A model generated the notes under the pieces. The model did no database searches. It was not told the origin of the DNA and saw only the letters and a list, made by a program, of their open reading frames with translations. A DNA stretch of 64,000 bases. Source: Candidatus Dormiibacterota bacterium. GTDB taxonomy: Bacteria > Chloroflexota > Dormibacteria > Dormibacterales > Dormibacteraceae. Made by a program: the position numbers and the translations under genes. Numbering within the stretch: position 1 is the stretch's first letter; every line of letters starts with the position of its first letter. The DNA lies in NCBI GenBank assembly GCA_024280995.1, contig JAMXLM010000018.1, positions 434,001 through 498,000 on the forward strand, in the 5' to 3' direction. Below, piece after piece: positions 54,771 through 62,532 of the stretch.

Positions 54771-55659
54771 CGTGCGAGTTGGCGACCATGACGAGCACGC
54801 CGATGAGCACCATCACCAACCCCACGACGAAGATGGCGTACTGAACGACCGCCACGACGCCGCCGCTCGGTCGCCGGGCCTGGGGCTCGTCGGCATCGTC
54901 TTCACCCGGCGCGCTGCCTGACGCGAGCGACCAGTCTCCGCTTGCCGTCGCAGACCCGGCCTTGTCCTTCTTCTTCTTGCCATCGGACCTGGAGTCGGGC
55001 GCGGGCTCAGAGCCGGTGGGGTTGACGATCGACCAGCCCCCGGCTGATGTTGACGAAGCGGACGCCGCCGCCGGCTCGAGCTGGGCCGCCGGTTCGACGG
55101 CCGGGGCGGGCGCGGGCGTCCACCCGGGCTCGCCGGACGTGGCCGGCGCCACCTCCGCGGCAGACTGATACGGCGCGGACGCGGGAGGCTCATAGGAAGG
55201 TGGCTCATACGCCGGCGCCTCGTAAGCGGGCTGTTGGGCGGCGGGAGGGTAGTCGAAGGTCGGAGTCGGCGCGGCCGGAGCGTCCCACGGCGTCGTCGCG
55301 GGCCCTTCCGTGGACGGCGGAGGAGGCGGCGGGGGAGGTGGAGCGGACGGCTCGGCAAATGGCGGAGCGCTTGGAGGAGCGGAGGTCGGCGCCTCGTATG
55401 CGGGCGTCGCCCAGGTGACTGTCGCTTGCGGGGCCTGCGGCGCGAAGGTGGGCGCGGCGCCGGGGATCGTCTCCTCTTGCGGCTTCCCCGCGTGACCGCG
55501 CGGCGCGAGTGTTCGCTGGCGCGCGGCCCGCACCTTGTGCTCGATCTGCGAGCGGCGCGCCGAGTACATGGACCGCTTCTCGACGGACTTCCGGCGCATC
55601 ACGAAAAACACCGCGACGATGCCGATCACCACAGCCAGCGGCCCCACGACCAAAGCCAT
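54763..55659 (-). CDS. Hypothetical membrane protein with long Pro/Ala-rich centre
   Basis: A 298-residue protein with a transmembrane helix at each end (about residues 3-21 and 272-292) and about 200 residues of low-complexity Pro, Ala, Glu and Tyr between, including a run of nine prolines and repeated YEAP/YEPP units. A CATAAT box ends eight nucleotides before the ATG. No family recognised. The disordered centre could span or scaffold at the envelope. It overlaps the end of cofD by eight bp, convergently. Confidence 0.6.
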   Translation of the reverse strand: MALVVGPLAVVIGIVAVFFVMRRKSVEKRSMYSARRSQIEHKVRAARQRTLAPRGHAGKPQEETIPGAAPTFAPQAPQATVTWATPAYEAPTSAPPSAPPFAEPSAPPPPPPPPPSTEGPATTPWDAPAAPTPTFDYPPAAQQPAYEAPAYEPPSYEPPASAPYQSAAEVAPATSGEPGWTPAPAPAVEPAAQLEPAAASASSTSAGGWSIVNPTGSEPAPDSRSDGKKKKDKAGSATASGDWSLASGSAPGEDDADEPQARRPSGGVVAVVQYAIFVVGLVMVLIGVLVMVANSHVT

Positions 55660-55667
55660 AGGCGCCG

Positions 55668-55703
55668 ATTATGCCCGATGGGTACGCTTTCTCGAATCGG
55701 GCA
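55668..55703. promoter_or_regulatory. Divergent promoter region with 8-bp inverted repeat
   Basis: TGCCCGAT (55672-55679) and ATCGGGCA (55696-55703) form an inverted repeat with a 16-bp spacer, between the divergent genes. CATAAT (55668-55673, minus sense) is the likely -10 box for the gene at 55659; TACGCT at 55683-55688 may serve the plus gene. Confidence 0.4.
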
Positions 55704-55704
55704 A

Positions 55705-56154
55705 ATGGCACTTTATGACCGCGTCCAAAGTGAGATGGTCGACGCCCGCGTTCGCCGAGACGACGTGGCGCTGGGCACGCTTTCACTTCTGAAGAGCGAG
55801 CTGGTGCGCGCGAGCAAGGAAGGCTCCGCCGGCGGCCGGATCGACGACGAGCTCGTCGTGCGCATCGCGCGCAAGGAGGTCAAGAGGCGCGAGGAGGCCA
55901 TCGAGGTCTATCGCAAGGCGGGGCGTGAGGAATCGGCCCTTCGCGAGGAGGCCGAGATGAAGATCCTGCGTGAGTTTCTGCCGGCGACGATGTCCGAGCA
56001 GGACATCGAGGCCGAGGTTCGCGCCGTGATCGACGAGGTCAAGCCCGACGGCCCCAAGGGTTTCGGCATGGTCATGAAGGCGGCGACGGCGCGACTCGCG
56101 GGCCGCGCCGACGGCAACCAGATCGCCGCGGTGGCGCGCCGGCTGCTTGGTTAG
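55705..56154 (+). CDS. GatB/YqeY domain-containing protein
   Basis: A 149-residue YqeY protein: LYDRVQSEMVDARVRRDDVALGTLSLLKSELVRA, then KREEAIEVYRKAGREESALREEAEMKILREFLP and a C-terminal GKGF-type GPKGFGMVMKAA segment. YqeY is a stand-alone version of the C-terminal tRNA-associated domain of GatB; the role is unknown. The ATG at 55705 is used. The end overlaps nth by eight bp. Confidence 0.92.
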   Translation: MALYDRVQSEMVDARVRRDDVALGTLSLLKSELVRASKEGSAGGRIDDELVVRIARKEVKRREEAIEVYRKAGREESALREEAEMKILREFLPATMSEQDIEAEVRAVIDEVKPDGPKGFGMVMKAATARLAGRADGNQIAAVARRLLG

Positions 56155-56899
56155 AACCGCCTCGAAGACCAGACCGAGGAACTGGAACGTTCCGAAGTCG
56201 CCGCGCGGCGCTCGCAAGCGCGCGCTGCTGACCATCGACCGGCTGCGCGATCTCTACACGGCCGAGACCGAGCTGATCAACGCGAGCCCGTTTCAGCTGC
56301 TGATCGCGACGATCCTCTCGGCGCAGACCACCGACCGCTCGGTCAACCTGGTCACGCCCGAGCTCTTCCGCCGCTATCCGACCCCTCACGATCTGGCCGC
56401 GGCCGACCCGGCGGAGATCGAAAAGCTCATCAAGATGACCGGCTTCTTCCGCCTGAAGACGAAACGGATCATCGCCGCCAGCCGCGCTCTTGTTGAGCTG
56501 TTCGGAGGCGAGGTGCCGACGACGATGGAGGACATGGTCAAGATCCCGGGGATCGGGCGCAAGACCGCGAACGTCATCCTCGGCGCCGGTTTCGACGAGC
56601 CGGGGTTTGCGGTCGACACACACGTGACCCGGCTGACGAACCGCATTGGCCTGGTGGCGACTCGCGACCCGGTGAAGATCGAGTTCCAGGTCACGGCGAT
56701 GGTGCCGGCGGAGGAGTGGACCGCGATGTCGTTGCGCCTGATCCTCCACGGCCGCCGCGTATGCGATGCGCGCCGGCCGAACTGCGGGGGCTGCGTGCTC
56801 AACGACTTCTGCCCTTCGTCATTGCTGCGGCCAGGGCGCCGGTTGCGCAAGGGCCGGCCGATCGGCGAGGCGCCGAACTCCGACATCAGGGTCGTCTGA
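56147..56899 (+). CDS. nth: Endonuclease III
   Basis: DNA glycosylase/AP lyase that removes oxidised pyrimidines. The 250-residue protein has the helix-hairpin-helix MVKIPGIGRKTANVILG with the catalytic Lys, the catalytic Asp in VDTHVTRLTNR and the [4Fe-4S] set C-x6-C-x2-C-x5-C (CDARRPNCGGCVLNDFC). TTG at 56147 overlaps the YqeY gene. The C-terminus carries a short basic tail. It is followed by palindrome pair C and an SOS-type gene. Confidence 0.95.
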   Translation: MVRTASKTRPRNWNVPKSPRGARKRALLTIDRLRDLYTAETELINASPFQLLIATILSAQTTDRSVNLVTPELFRRYPTPHDLAAADPAEIEKLIKMTGFFRLKTKRIIAASRALVELFGGEVPTTMEDMVKIPGIGRKTANVILGAGFDEPGFAVDTHVTRLTNRIGLVATRDPVKIEFQVTAMVPAEEWTAMSLRLILHGRRVCDARRPNCGGCVLNDFCPSSLLRPGRRLRKGRPIGEAPNSDIRVV

Positions 56900-56911
56900 G
56901 CCGGTTTCCCG

Positions 56912-56975
56912 CGCCATTTGTGCCCGAAGGGCGGCAGTCACCGGGTCGGTTCGCGCCATTTGTGCCCGAATGGCG
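56912..56975. repeat. Palindrome pair C (two 22-bp units), reverse orientation
   Basis: Units at 56912-56933 and 56954-56975 are the reverse complement of the A2/B1 form; the first has one changed base (AAGGGC). Starts are 42 bp apart with a 20-bp spacer unrelated to the other spacers. Confidence 0.85.
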
Positions 56976-57006
56976 ATAAGGGGCCTCCTCGATGGGCCGC
57001 ACGACC

Positions 57007-57024
57007 GAACGTTTGTTCTACAAT
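57007..57024 (+). promoter_or_regulatory. LexA (SOS) box and -10 box of the radical SAM gene
   Basis: GAAC-GTTT-GTTC (57007-57018) fits the Gram-positive LexA consensus GAAC-N4-GTTC. It is directly followed by TACAAT (57019-57024), a near-perfect -10 box, so LexA binding would block the promoter. A GTG at 57032, seven bases after the box and in frame, could then be the leaderless start. Confidence 0.6.
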
Positions 57025-57952
57025 GACGGAGGTGGCTGCGGTCGAACCTCGCCTCGCAGACGTGGCTTACGAGCAGGTCGAGTGCAAGTCGGCGCTCAAT
57101 CCGGTCAAGAACATGATGTTCAGCTGGTCGCTCAACCCCTACACCGGCTGTGAGCACCGCTGCGCCTTCTGCTACGTCCGCGCCTTCGAGCGCCGCGCCG
57201 ACCGCCCGTCCGACGATCGGTATGGCCGCACCATCCGTGTGAAGGTCAACGTCGCCTCGGTGCTGCGGTCCGAGCTCGCGCGAAAGTCCTGGAAGAAGGA
57301 GACCGTTGTCGTCGGAGCGGCGACCGATCCGTACCAGCCCGCCGAAGGCCGGTTCAAGCTCACCCGGCAGTGCCTCCAGGTCCTGCGGGAATTCTCCAAC
57401 CCGACGGCGATGATCACGCGCGGGCCGATGATCATCCGCGACGTCGACGTCCTCGGCGAGCTGGCACGACGGGCTGAGCTCCACATCACGTTCAGCATCC
57501 CGACCCTCGACGACGAAATCTGGCGCAGGACCGAGCCTGGCACGGCACACCCGCGACAGCGGCTGAAGGCGGTCGAGAAGCTGGTCACCGCGGGGATCGA
57601 CGTCGGCGTCGGCATGGCGCCGATCCTTCCCGGACTCTCAGACCGCCCGGAGCTCATCGAGGACGTTGTCAAGGCTGCTCGCGCAGCGGGCGCGACCGGC
57701 CTCTGGGCGGCGATGCTCCATCTCAAGGACGGCACGCGGGAGCACTTCATGTCGGTGCTCGACCGGCACTGGCCGGAGCTGGTGCCGCGCTACGAGCGCG
57801 CCTACCGCGATCGCGCGTACCTGCCGCAGTTCTTCGGCGAGAGCACGATGCACGAGGTGGCGCGCCTGCGTTCGCTTCACGGTGTCTCGGACCGCCGGCG
57901 CGTGATCCTGAAACCGCCACCGGAGCCGGAGCAGCTCTCACTGCTCAATTAG
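57023..57952 (+). CDS. SPL-like radical SAM protein (Rv2578c family)
   Basis: A radical SAM enzyme of 309 residues related to spore photoproduct lyase. The cluster motif is C43-x3-C47-x2-C50 (TGCEHRCAFCYV), preceded by MMFSWSLNPY and followed by VVVGAATDPYQPAE, ITRGPMIIRDVDVLGEL and MAPILPGLSDRPELIEDVV. The wording is that of the actinobacterial Rv2578c group, whose reaction is not established. The promoter carries a LexA box, tying it to DNA damage, and nth lies upstream. ATG at 57023 is annotated; GTG at 57032 is an alternative because the ATG sits in the -10 box. Confidence 0.9.
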   Translation: MTEVAAVEPRLADVAYEQVECKSALNPVKNMMFSWSLNPYTGCEHRCAFCYVRAFERRADRPSDDRYGRTIRVKVNVASVLRSELARKSWKKETVVVGAATDPYQPAEGRFKLTRQCLQVLREFSNPTAMITRGPMIIRDVDVLGELARRAELHITFSIPTLDDEIWRRTEPGTAHPRQRLKAVEKLVTAGIDVGVGMAPILPGLSDRPELIEDVVKAARAAGATGLWAAMLHLKDGTREHFMSVLDRHWPELVPRYERAYRDRAYLPQFFGESTMHEVARLRSLHGVSDRRRVILKPPPEPEQLSLLN

Positions 57953-57967
57953 CATTTCCATTCGCAC

Positions 57968-58264
57968 ATGCGCGGTCCAATCGACGTCCTCAAGGGGCGC
58001 GTCGGCGGCTTCACCAAGATGGAGATCGCGCGCCGCACCGTGCCCTGCTACAAGCACGTGATCGAGAAGGACGGCGAGAAGCTGTCGGTGTGCCTGCTCG
58101 TCGACTCAGGCAAGCTTTACCGCTTTCCATACGAGACGGCGAAGGGCATCAAAGGGCTCGCGCTGAAGGCTCGCTTCCTGCGCGGCGAGATGGAGCACCT
58201 GCGTCTGCGTGAGTTCCAGCCCGGTCTCTGCCGCTATGTCGAAAGAGCCGACCAAGCCGTCTGA
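57968..58264 (+). CDS. Hypothetical protein
   Basis: A 98-residue basic protein with no domain I recognise. It begins MRGPIDVLKGRVGGFTKMEIARRTVPCYKHVIEK and has one LSVCLLVDSGKLYRFPYETAKG segment. Two cysteines are present, not in a metal-like pair. It overlaps the next gene by 29 bp and lies 15 bp after the radical SAM gene, so it may be in the same transcript and thus under the same control. Confidence 0.65.
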   Translation: MRGPIDVLKGRVGGFTKMEIARRTVPCYKHVIEKDGEKLSVCLLVDSGKLYRFPYETAKGIKGLALKARFLRGEMEHLRLREFQPGLCRYVERADQAV

Positions 58265-58532
58265 ATCACTCGTCCAGGACCTGCTGGCCGAGCGTCGCGA
58301 GTTGAAGGTTGCGGTCGAGCGGCTGAAGCTGCAGCTGGCCGACGCTGAGGCGGCCGGCGGCGGTGGTGGACCCGATCCGCGCGTCAAGGAGCTGCAGGAC
58401 GAGGTCGAGCGCCTTCGCTACCAGCTGGCCTCGGCACGCGCCGAGGCGACGAACCTGCGCGAGGAGCGCGACCACTTGAGAGGTGGAATCGAAAAGGCGC
58501 TGGCGCAGCTCAGCGCGGACGAAGAGGAATAA
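58236..58532 (+). CDS. Small coiled-coil protein
   Basis: A 98-residue, mostly helical protein with leucine heptads (ESLVQDLLAERRELKVAVERLKLQLADAE, then KELQDEVERLRYQLASARAEATNLREERDHL) split by a GGGGG hinge. This suggests an antiparallel or dimeric coiled coil. The ATG at 58236 is chosen over one nine codons upstream because it begins the charged segment. The stop lies inside the A-tract of the convergent terminator. Confidence 0.7.
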   Translation: MSKEPTKPSESLVQDLLAERRELKVAVERLKLQLADAEAAGGGGGPDPRVKELQDEVERLRYQLASARAEATNLREERDHLRGGIEKALAQLSADEEE

Positions 58533-58558
58533 AAAAAGCCCCGCCCGAAGGCGGGGCT
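58531..58558 (-). terminator. Intrinsic terminator of the DUF4870-like gene
   Basis: In minus sense AGCCCCGCC pairs with GGCGGGGCT around a TTCG loop, and the stem runs straight into seven T residues (58537 down to 58531). It stands 16 bp after the stop at 58575, so it ends that transcript. Confidence 0.9.
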
Positions 58559-58574
58559 GTTGGAAACGACTCTG

Positions 58575-58979
58575 TTACTTGATGGCGTCAGCCAACTGGG
58601 TGGTCAGCTGGTCCGTGAACTGGCCGATGCCAGGTGCCGCGATACGACCGCCCTGGTAGTTGATGGCGCCGATCAGGAAGATGATCCAGTAGACGACACC
58701 AACCAGGTAAAGCAGAATCGACACCGGGAAGAAAACGAATCCGACGATGAATGAGATCAGCCAGATCCCGCCAAGGACTACCACGGACTGAGCTGCGTTC
58801 CACTTCACGTCCGGGTTGTCTTTGCCGACGAACAGGAAGATCAGGCCAGTGACCCACCACAGCAGGTAGGCGAGGATCACATTGGTCTTGGCGGCGCTTG
58901 CAGCCGTGGACTGTGGAGTGCCCCCCGGAGCCGGAGCCGGTTCGGGGCTGGCTGGAGGCGGGGGTGGCATCTGCGACAT
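58575..58979 (-). CDS. DUF4870-like membrane protein
   Basis: A 134-residue protein with a 30-residue Pro/Ala N-terminus (SQMPPPPPASPEPAPAPGG) and three to four helices, the first reading TNVILAYLLWWVTGLIFLFVG and followed by KDNPDVKWNAAQSVVV, a DUF4870/Tic20-like hallmark. The ATG at 58979 is supported by a strong AGGAGGAGA ribosome site at 58985-58993. It has its own terminator. The function of these proteins is unknown. Confidence 0.85.
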   Translation of the reverse strand: MSQMPPPPPASPEPAPAPGGTPQSTAASAAKTNVILAYLLWWVTGLIFLFVGKDNPDVKWNAAQSVVVLGGIWLISFIVGFVFFPVSILLYLVGVVYWIIFLIGAINYQGGRIAAPGIGQFTDQLTTQLADAIK

Positions 58980-59092
58980 GGACAATCTCCTCCTGAAGCT
59001 GGCTGGTGCGGCCAGATTATCGACGGAATGACCGCAAAACGCCATAGCCGGCGCGACTTCCGCACTTCCCTGCTAGGCTCGGACGAATCTAG

Positions 59093-60358
59093 ATGACCGA
59101 CTCCGGTCAGCCGCCGGTTCCAGGGTGGGCGCCTAAGCACGAGGGAGACGAGCCGCAGCCGGATCAGGCACGTCCGACGCCGCCTGACCAGACCGCGCCA
59201 TTCGCCGGTGACTACAACGCGACCATGCGGCTGATCCCGGTTCCACCGCCTTCGACCCCGCCGCCGCCGATTCCAAGCGAGCGGTACATCGGCAAATACC
59301 GTGTCCGCGGCCAGCTCGGTCGCGGTGGCATGGGCTCGGTGTATCTCGCCGAGCAGCCGGGCCTGGGCCGCGAGGTCGCGATCAAAGAGCTCATCCTGTC
59401 CGCCGACCCCGTGGCGTTGAAGCGCTTCACCCAGGAGGCGCAGGTGATGGCGCGCACGAGCCATCCCAACCTGGTCCAGGTCCACGACATGGAGCTCCAG
59501 GGGGACGTGAACTACCTCGTCATGGAGTTCGTCCGCGGGCGGTCGTTGCGTGAATGGCTGAACGAGAAACGTGTCCCGCCGCCGCAGGCCTTCGCCGTGA
59601 TGCACGGCGTCCTCCAGGCGCTCGACTACGCCCACCGGCACGCGATCGTGCACCGCGACATGAAGCCCGAGAACGTGCTCATCTCCGACGAGGGGATGGT
59701 CAAGGTCGCCGACTTCGGCATCGCGCGGCTGATGGACGACACCGGCGCGGGCAGCACCGCCACCAAGACCGGAACCACCGTGGGCACGCCCCAGTACATG
59801 TCGCCCGAGCAGGTCTCCTCGAGCAAGGTCGACGGCCGGAGCGACCTCTACTCGGCAGGAATCATGTTCTACGAGCTGGTCGCCGGGCAGCCGCCATTCA
59901 CCGCAACGGAGGCTGACGGGCCCTTCACCCTCATGGCCAAGCACGTGCAGGCTCCGCCCAGGCCGCCTTCCGTCTTCGTGCCCGGGCTTAACCCCGAGCT
60001 GGAGCGGGTCATCCTCAAGTCGCTCGCCAAGCGGCCCGAAGACCGGTTCCAGACCGGCGCCGAGTTCGACGAGGCGATGTCGCGGATCGCAGACCAGATG
60101 TGTCCGGGCTGGCAGAGAAGCCTCGAGCCCGGCGCCGATCTATCCCGAATGGTGCCCACCGCAACGCCCGCGGTGCCGATCCCGGTGATGGCGCAGCATG
60201 CCGCGGGCGTCGTGTCGCCGCCGCAGCACGTGATCTACAACCCGGCGCCTCCCGCCAGGTCGGTGGCAAAGAGGTCGATGAGCTGCCTCAGCCTGCTTGT
60301 GCTGGTCCTCGTCGCTGCGTCAGTTGTTGGAGCCCTGGGCGCGAGCCTGATCCGCTAG
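59093..60358 (+). CDS. Serine/threonine protein kinase, membrane-anchored
   Basis: A PknB-type kinase of 421 residues. A Pro-rich N-terminal 65 residues precede the kinase domain: glycine loop G76-R-G-G-M-G81, ATP lysine K98, catalytic HRD at 187-189, DFG at 207-209 and SPEQ in the activation segment. A Thr-rich stretch before it (STATKTGTTVGTPQYM) is the likely autophosphorylation site. A single helix at about 394-417 is at the very C-terminus, with almost no outside domain, so it lacks PASTA-type sensors. The 3' end overlaps the convergent cyclase gene by 39 bp. Confidence 0.93.
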   Translation: MTDSGQPPVPGWAPKHEGDEPQPDQARPTPPDQTAPFAGDYNATMRLIPVPPPSTPPPPIPSERYIGKYRVRGQLGRGGMGSVYLAEQPGLGREVAIKELILSADPVALKRFTQEAQVMARTSHPNLVQVHDMELQGDVNYLVMEFVRGRSLREWLNEKRVPPPQAFAVMHGVLQALDYAHRHAIVHRDMKPENVLISDEGMVKVADFGIARLMDDTGAGSTATKTGTTVGTPQYMSPEQVSSSKVDGRSDLYSAGIMFYELVAGQPPFTATEADGPFTLMAKHVQAPPRPPSVFVPGLNPELERVILKSLAKRPEDRFQTGAEFDEAMSRIADQMCPGWQRSLEPGADLSRMVPTATPAVPIPVMAQHAAGVVSPPQHVIYNPAPPARSVAKRSMSCLSLLVLVLVAASVVGALGASLIR

Positions 60359-62509
60359 CGCCCGCTCGGCGTCGTCGCCGACGAGGATTTCGGTCGACCC
60401 GGTGTTCGCGGCCGCGAGCACGGTCTGCTGTGTGTACTGAGAGGTGAAGTCGCTGTGGGTTTGGGTCGCCATCTGGGTCGGCCACGGCACCCACGGTGCG
60501 TCGATCGACTCACGGATGGCCGTCACCTCGTAGATGCGGAACGTCTCGGCGGACTTGCCTTTCAGCTGCACGCCCGGCACGAGGTCGACGGCGATGTAGT
60601 CCTTGCACGCCTGGTACGTCTGCTCGCCGATGAGGACCTGGAACGCCGGCGCGTGCGTGCAGAACCGCGCGGCGGTGTTCACGGTGTCGCCCAGCGCTGT
60701 GTACTGCAGGCGGCTGCGCGAGCCCATGTTGCCGACGACGGCCGGCCCGGTGTTGATCCCGATGCCCCAACGGATCGGCGGCAGGCCTTTCGCGATCAAG
60801 CGCTGCTGAAGCTCGGGAGCGCGATTGATGCAGTCGTAGGCGCAGCGCACGGCGAGCAATGCGTGGTTCTCCTGCAGTCGGGGCGCGTTCCAGAAGGCCA
60901 TGATCTCGTCGCCGACGTACTTGTCGACGGTGCCGTCCCAGGTGAAGATGATCGCGCTCAGGTGGTCGAGGTACATCTGCACCACCTCGGTGACGTCGCT
61001 CGCCGCCATCGATTCCGACATGGACGTGAATCCACGAATGTCGACGAACAACAGCGTGATGTCGCGACGCTCGCCGCCGCGCAGGATGTCGTCGATGCCG
61101 CCCCGCGTTTTCGCCAGCTCCTCGACGATCTCCGGCTTGAGGTAGTGGCCGAAGATGTCGGTGACCTTGCGCTTCTCGCGGTCCTCGTACAGGAAGCGAT
61201 ATGCGGTCACGCCCGAGTAGGTGAGGGCGATTGCAAGCCAGACATGGAACAGGTCCGGGACCCAGTTCTGGAAAGCAGCGAGCGCGGCCATGCCGACGGT
61301 GAAGATGCCGAGCGCGATGACGGTCCCGACCAGGCCCCACAACACGGTGACCCTCGCGACGCCGACGGCGGTCGCCAGGCCGAGAACCAGGATGATCAGC
61401 AGCAGAACCCAGGGCGGCTCCGCCACCAGGAAGCGTGAGGGATTGGGTGGGATGGGCACCGCGTTGAGCAGCATCTGGACGACGTTGGCGTGGATCTCGA
61501 CTCCTGCCATCGGCAGGGTCCCGTTGTGGCCGAAGCTCGTCGTCACAGTCTTCTCGTCGTTGACGCCCGTCAGTCCGTAGGCGCCGATGAGCACGATCTT
61601 GTCTTTGAACAGAGCCGGCGATGCGCTCCCGTCGAGGACCTTATCGAAGCTTACGTAGTGCCCGAAGTCGTTGAAGTTCCCCGGCGGCCCCGAGAAGTTG
61701 ATCAAGACCTGGCCTGAGGCATCCACCGGCGTGTGCCACGCCGACCCGAACGTCGCCACTCCGTTCGAGATCTCCACGTCGGCCCCCGTCTGGTAGCCGG
61801 GACCGAGCTCGAACGCTCGGTAAGCCTGCAGGCCCAGAGTGTCGATGACAGGCGTGCTGCAGGTTTGCCTGGCGAAGCAGACAGGTTGCACCGCGAGCGG
61901 GATCCGGCGCACTACCCCGTCGGCGTCAAGCACCAGGTCGGTCGATGCGATCGTGACGTTCGGTATCTCGGCCGAGCAGGGCGCGGTGACGTCGGTATTT
62001 GCGTCGAGGCAGCGGAAATCGTGGATCGGGCGTTCGTCGATCCCTTTCTGGACGATCTGGCCATCGGTGCTCTGCGTGTCGCCGCCGCCGGAGGCCAGGA
62101 CGACCGGGATCTTGCTCTTGGCCAGGGCGTCGTGGAGCGCGGCGTCGCCCGCGGGTGTGCTCGGATCCGGGAAGCCGATGTCGAAGGCGACCACCGCCGC
62201 CCCGGCGTTCTCGAGGTTCCGCAGCGCCGTCGCATAGTCCTCGCGTGGGATCGGGTAGCGGCCGATCGCTCGCAGCGAAGAGTCGTCAAGACCGACGATC
62301 GTCACCGAGTCCTGGGGCTTGCCGGGGTCGTACTGACCGGCGAAACGATCCTCGGGATGGACGGAAACGTTCGCGTAGCAGCCCGTGGCGTGGGCGTCGC
62401 AGGTCAGCTGCTGGGTGTAGAGCCAGAACATCGACCCGGCGAGGACGAGCGACATCAGAACCGCCACCGCCGTTCGGTACGTGTACCAGTAGCGGATGTA
62501 TCTCGGCAA
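60320..62509 (-). CDS. CHASE2-domain class III adenylate cyclase
   Basis: A 729-residue receptor. An N-terminal helix (about 12-31), an outside CHASE2 sensor (about 65-340, VTIVGLDDSSLRAIGRYPIPREDYA to FKDKIVLIGAYGLTGVNDEK), three helices (about 365-435) and a class III cyclase domain from about 470. The cyclase has metal aspartates in LLFVDIRGFTS and KYVGDEIMAFWN, the ATP-selecting lysine before VGDE and aspartate in ALGDTVNTAARF, and the N/R transition-state pair. These residues predict adenylate cyclase. TTG at 62509 with TATGAT at 62522-62527. Substrate sensed by CHASE2 unknown. Confidence 0.92.
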   Translation of the reverse strand: MPRYIRYWYTYRTAVAVLMSLVLAGSMFWLYTQQLTCDAHATGCYANVSVHPEDRFAGQYDPGKPQDSVTIVGLDDSSLRAIGRYPIPREDYATALRNLENAGAAVVAFDIGFPDPSTPAGDAALHDALAKSKIPVVLASGGGDTQSTDGQIVQKGIDERPIHDFRCLDANTDVTAPCSAEIPNVTIASTDLVLDADGVVRRIPLAVQPVCFARQTCSTPVIDTLGLQAYRAFELGPGYQTGADVEISNGVATFGSAWHTPVDASGQVLINFSGPPGNFNDFGHYVSFDKVLDGSASPALFKDKIVLIGAYGLTGVNDEKTVTTSFGHNGTLPMAGVEIHANVVQMLLNAVPIPPNPSRFLVAEPPWVLLLIILVLGLATAVGVARVTVLWGLVGTVIALGIFTVGMAALAAFQNWVPDLFHVWLAIALTYSGVTAYRFLYEDREKRKVTDIFGHYLKPEIVEELAKTRGGIDDILRGGERRDITLLFVDIRGFTSMSESMAASDVTEVVQMYLDHLSAIIFTWDGTVDKYVGDEIMAFWNAPRLQENHALLAVRCAYDCINRAPELQQRLIAKGLPPIRWGIGINTGPAVVGNMGSRSRLQYTALGDTVNTAARFCTHAPAFQVLIGEQTYQACKDYIAVDLVPGVQLKGKSAETFRIYEVTAIRESIDAPWVPWPTQMATQTHSDFTSQYTQQTVLAAANTGSTEILVGDDAERALADQARAQGSNN

Positions 62510-62532
62510 CTTGTGGCGCGGATCATATCCGC

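Noticed and set aside
58537-58558. Hairpin as terminator of the plus-strand coiled-coil gene
   Set aside because: On the plus strand it is followed by GTTGG, not T residues; the T-tract exists only in minus sense.
59190-59215. Further palindrome unit (GCGCCATTCGCCGG) in the kinase gene
   Set aside because: Only one half-arm matches, the rest differs, and it encodes ordinary kinase N-terminal sequence.
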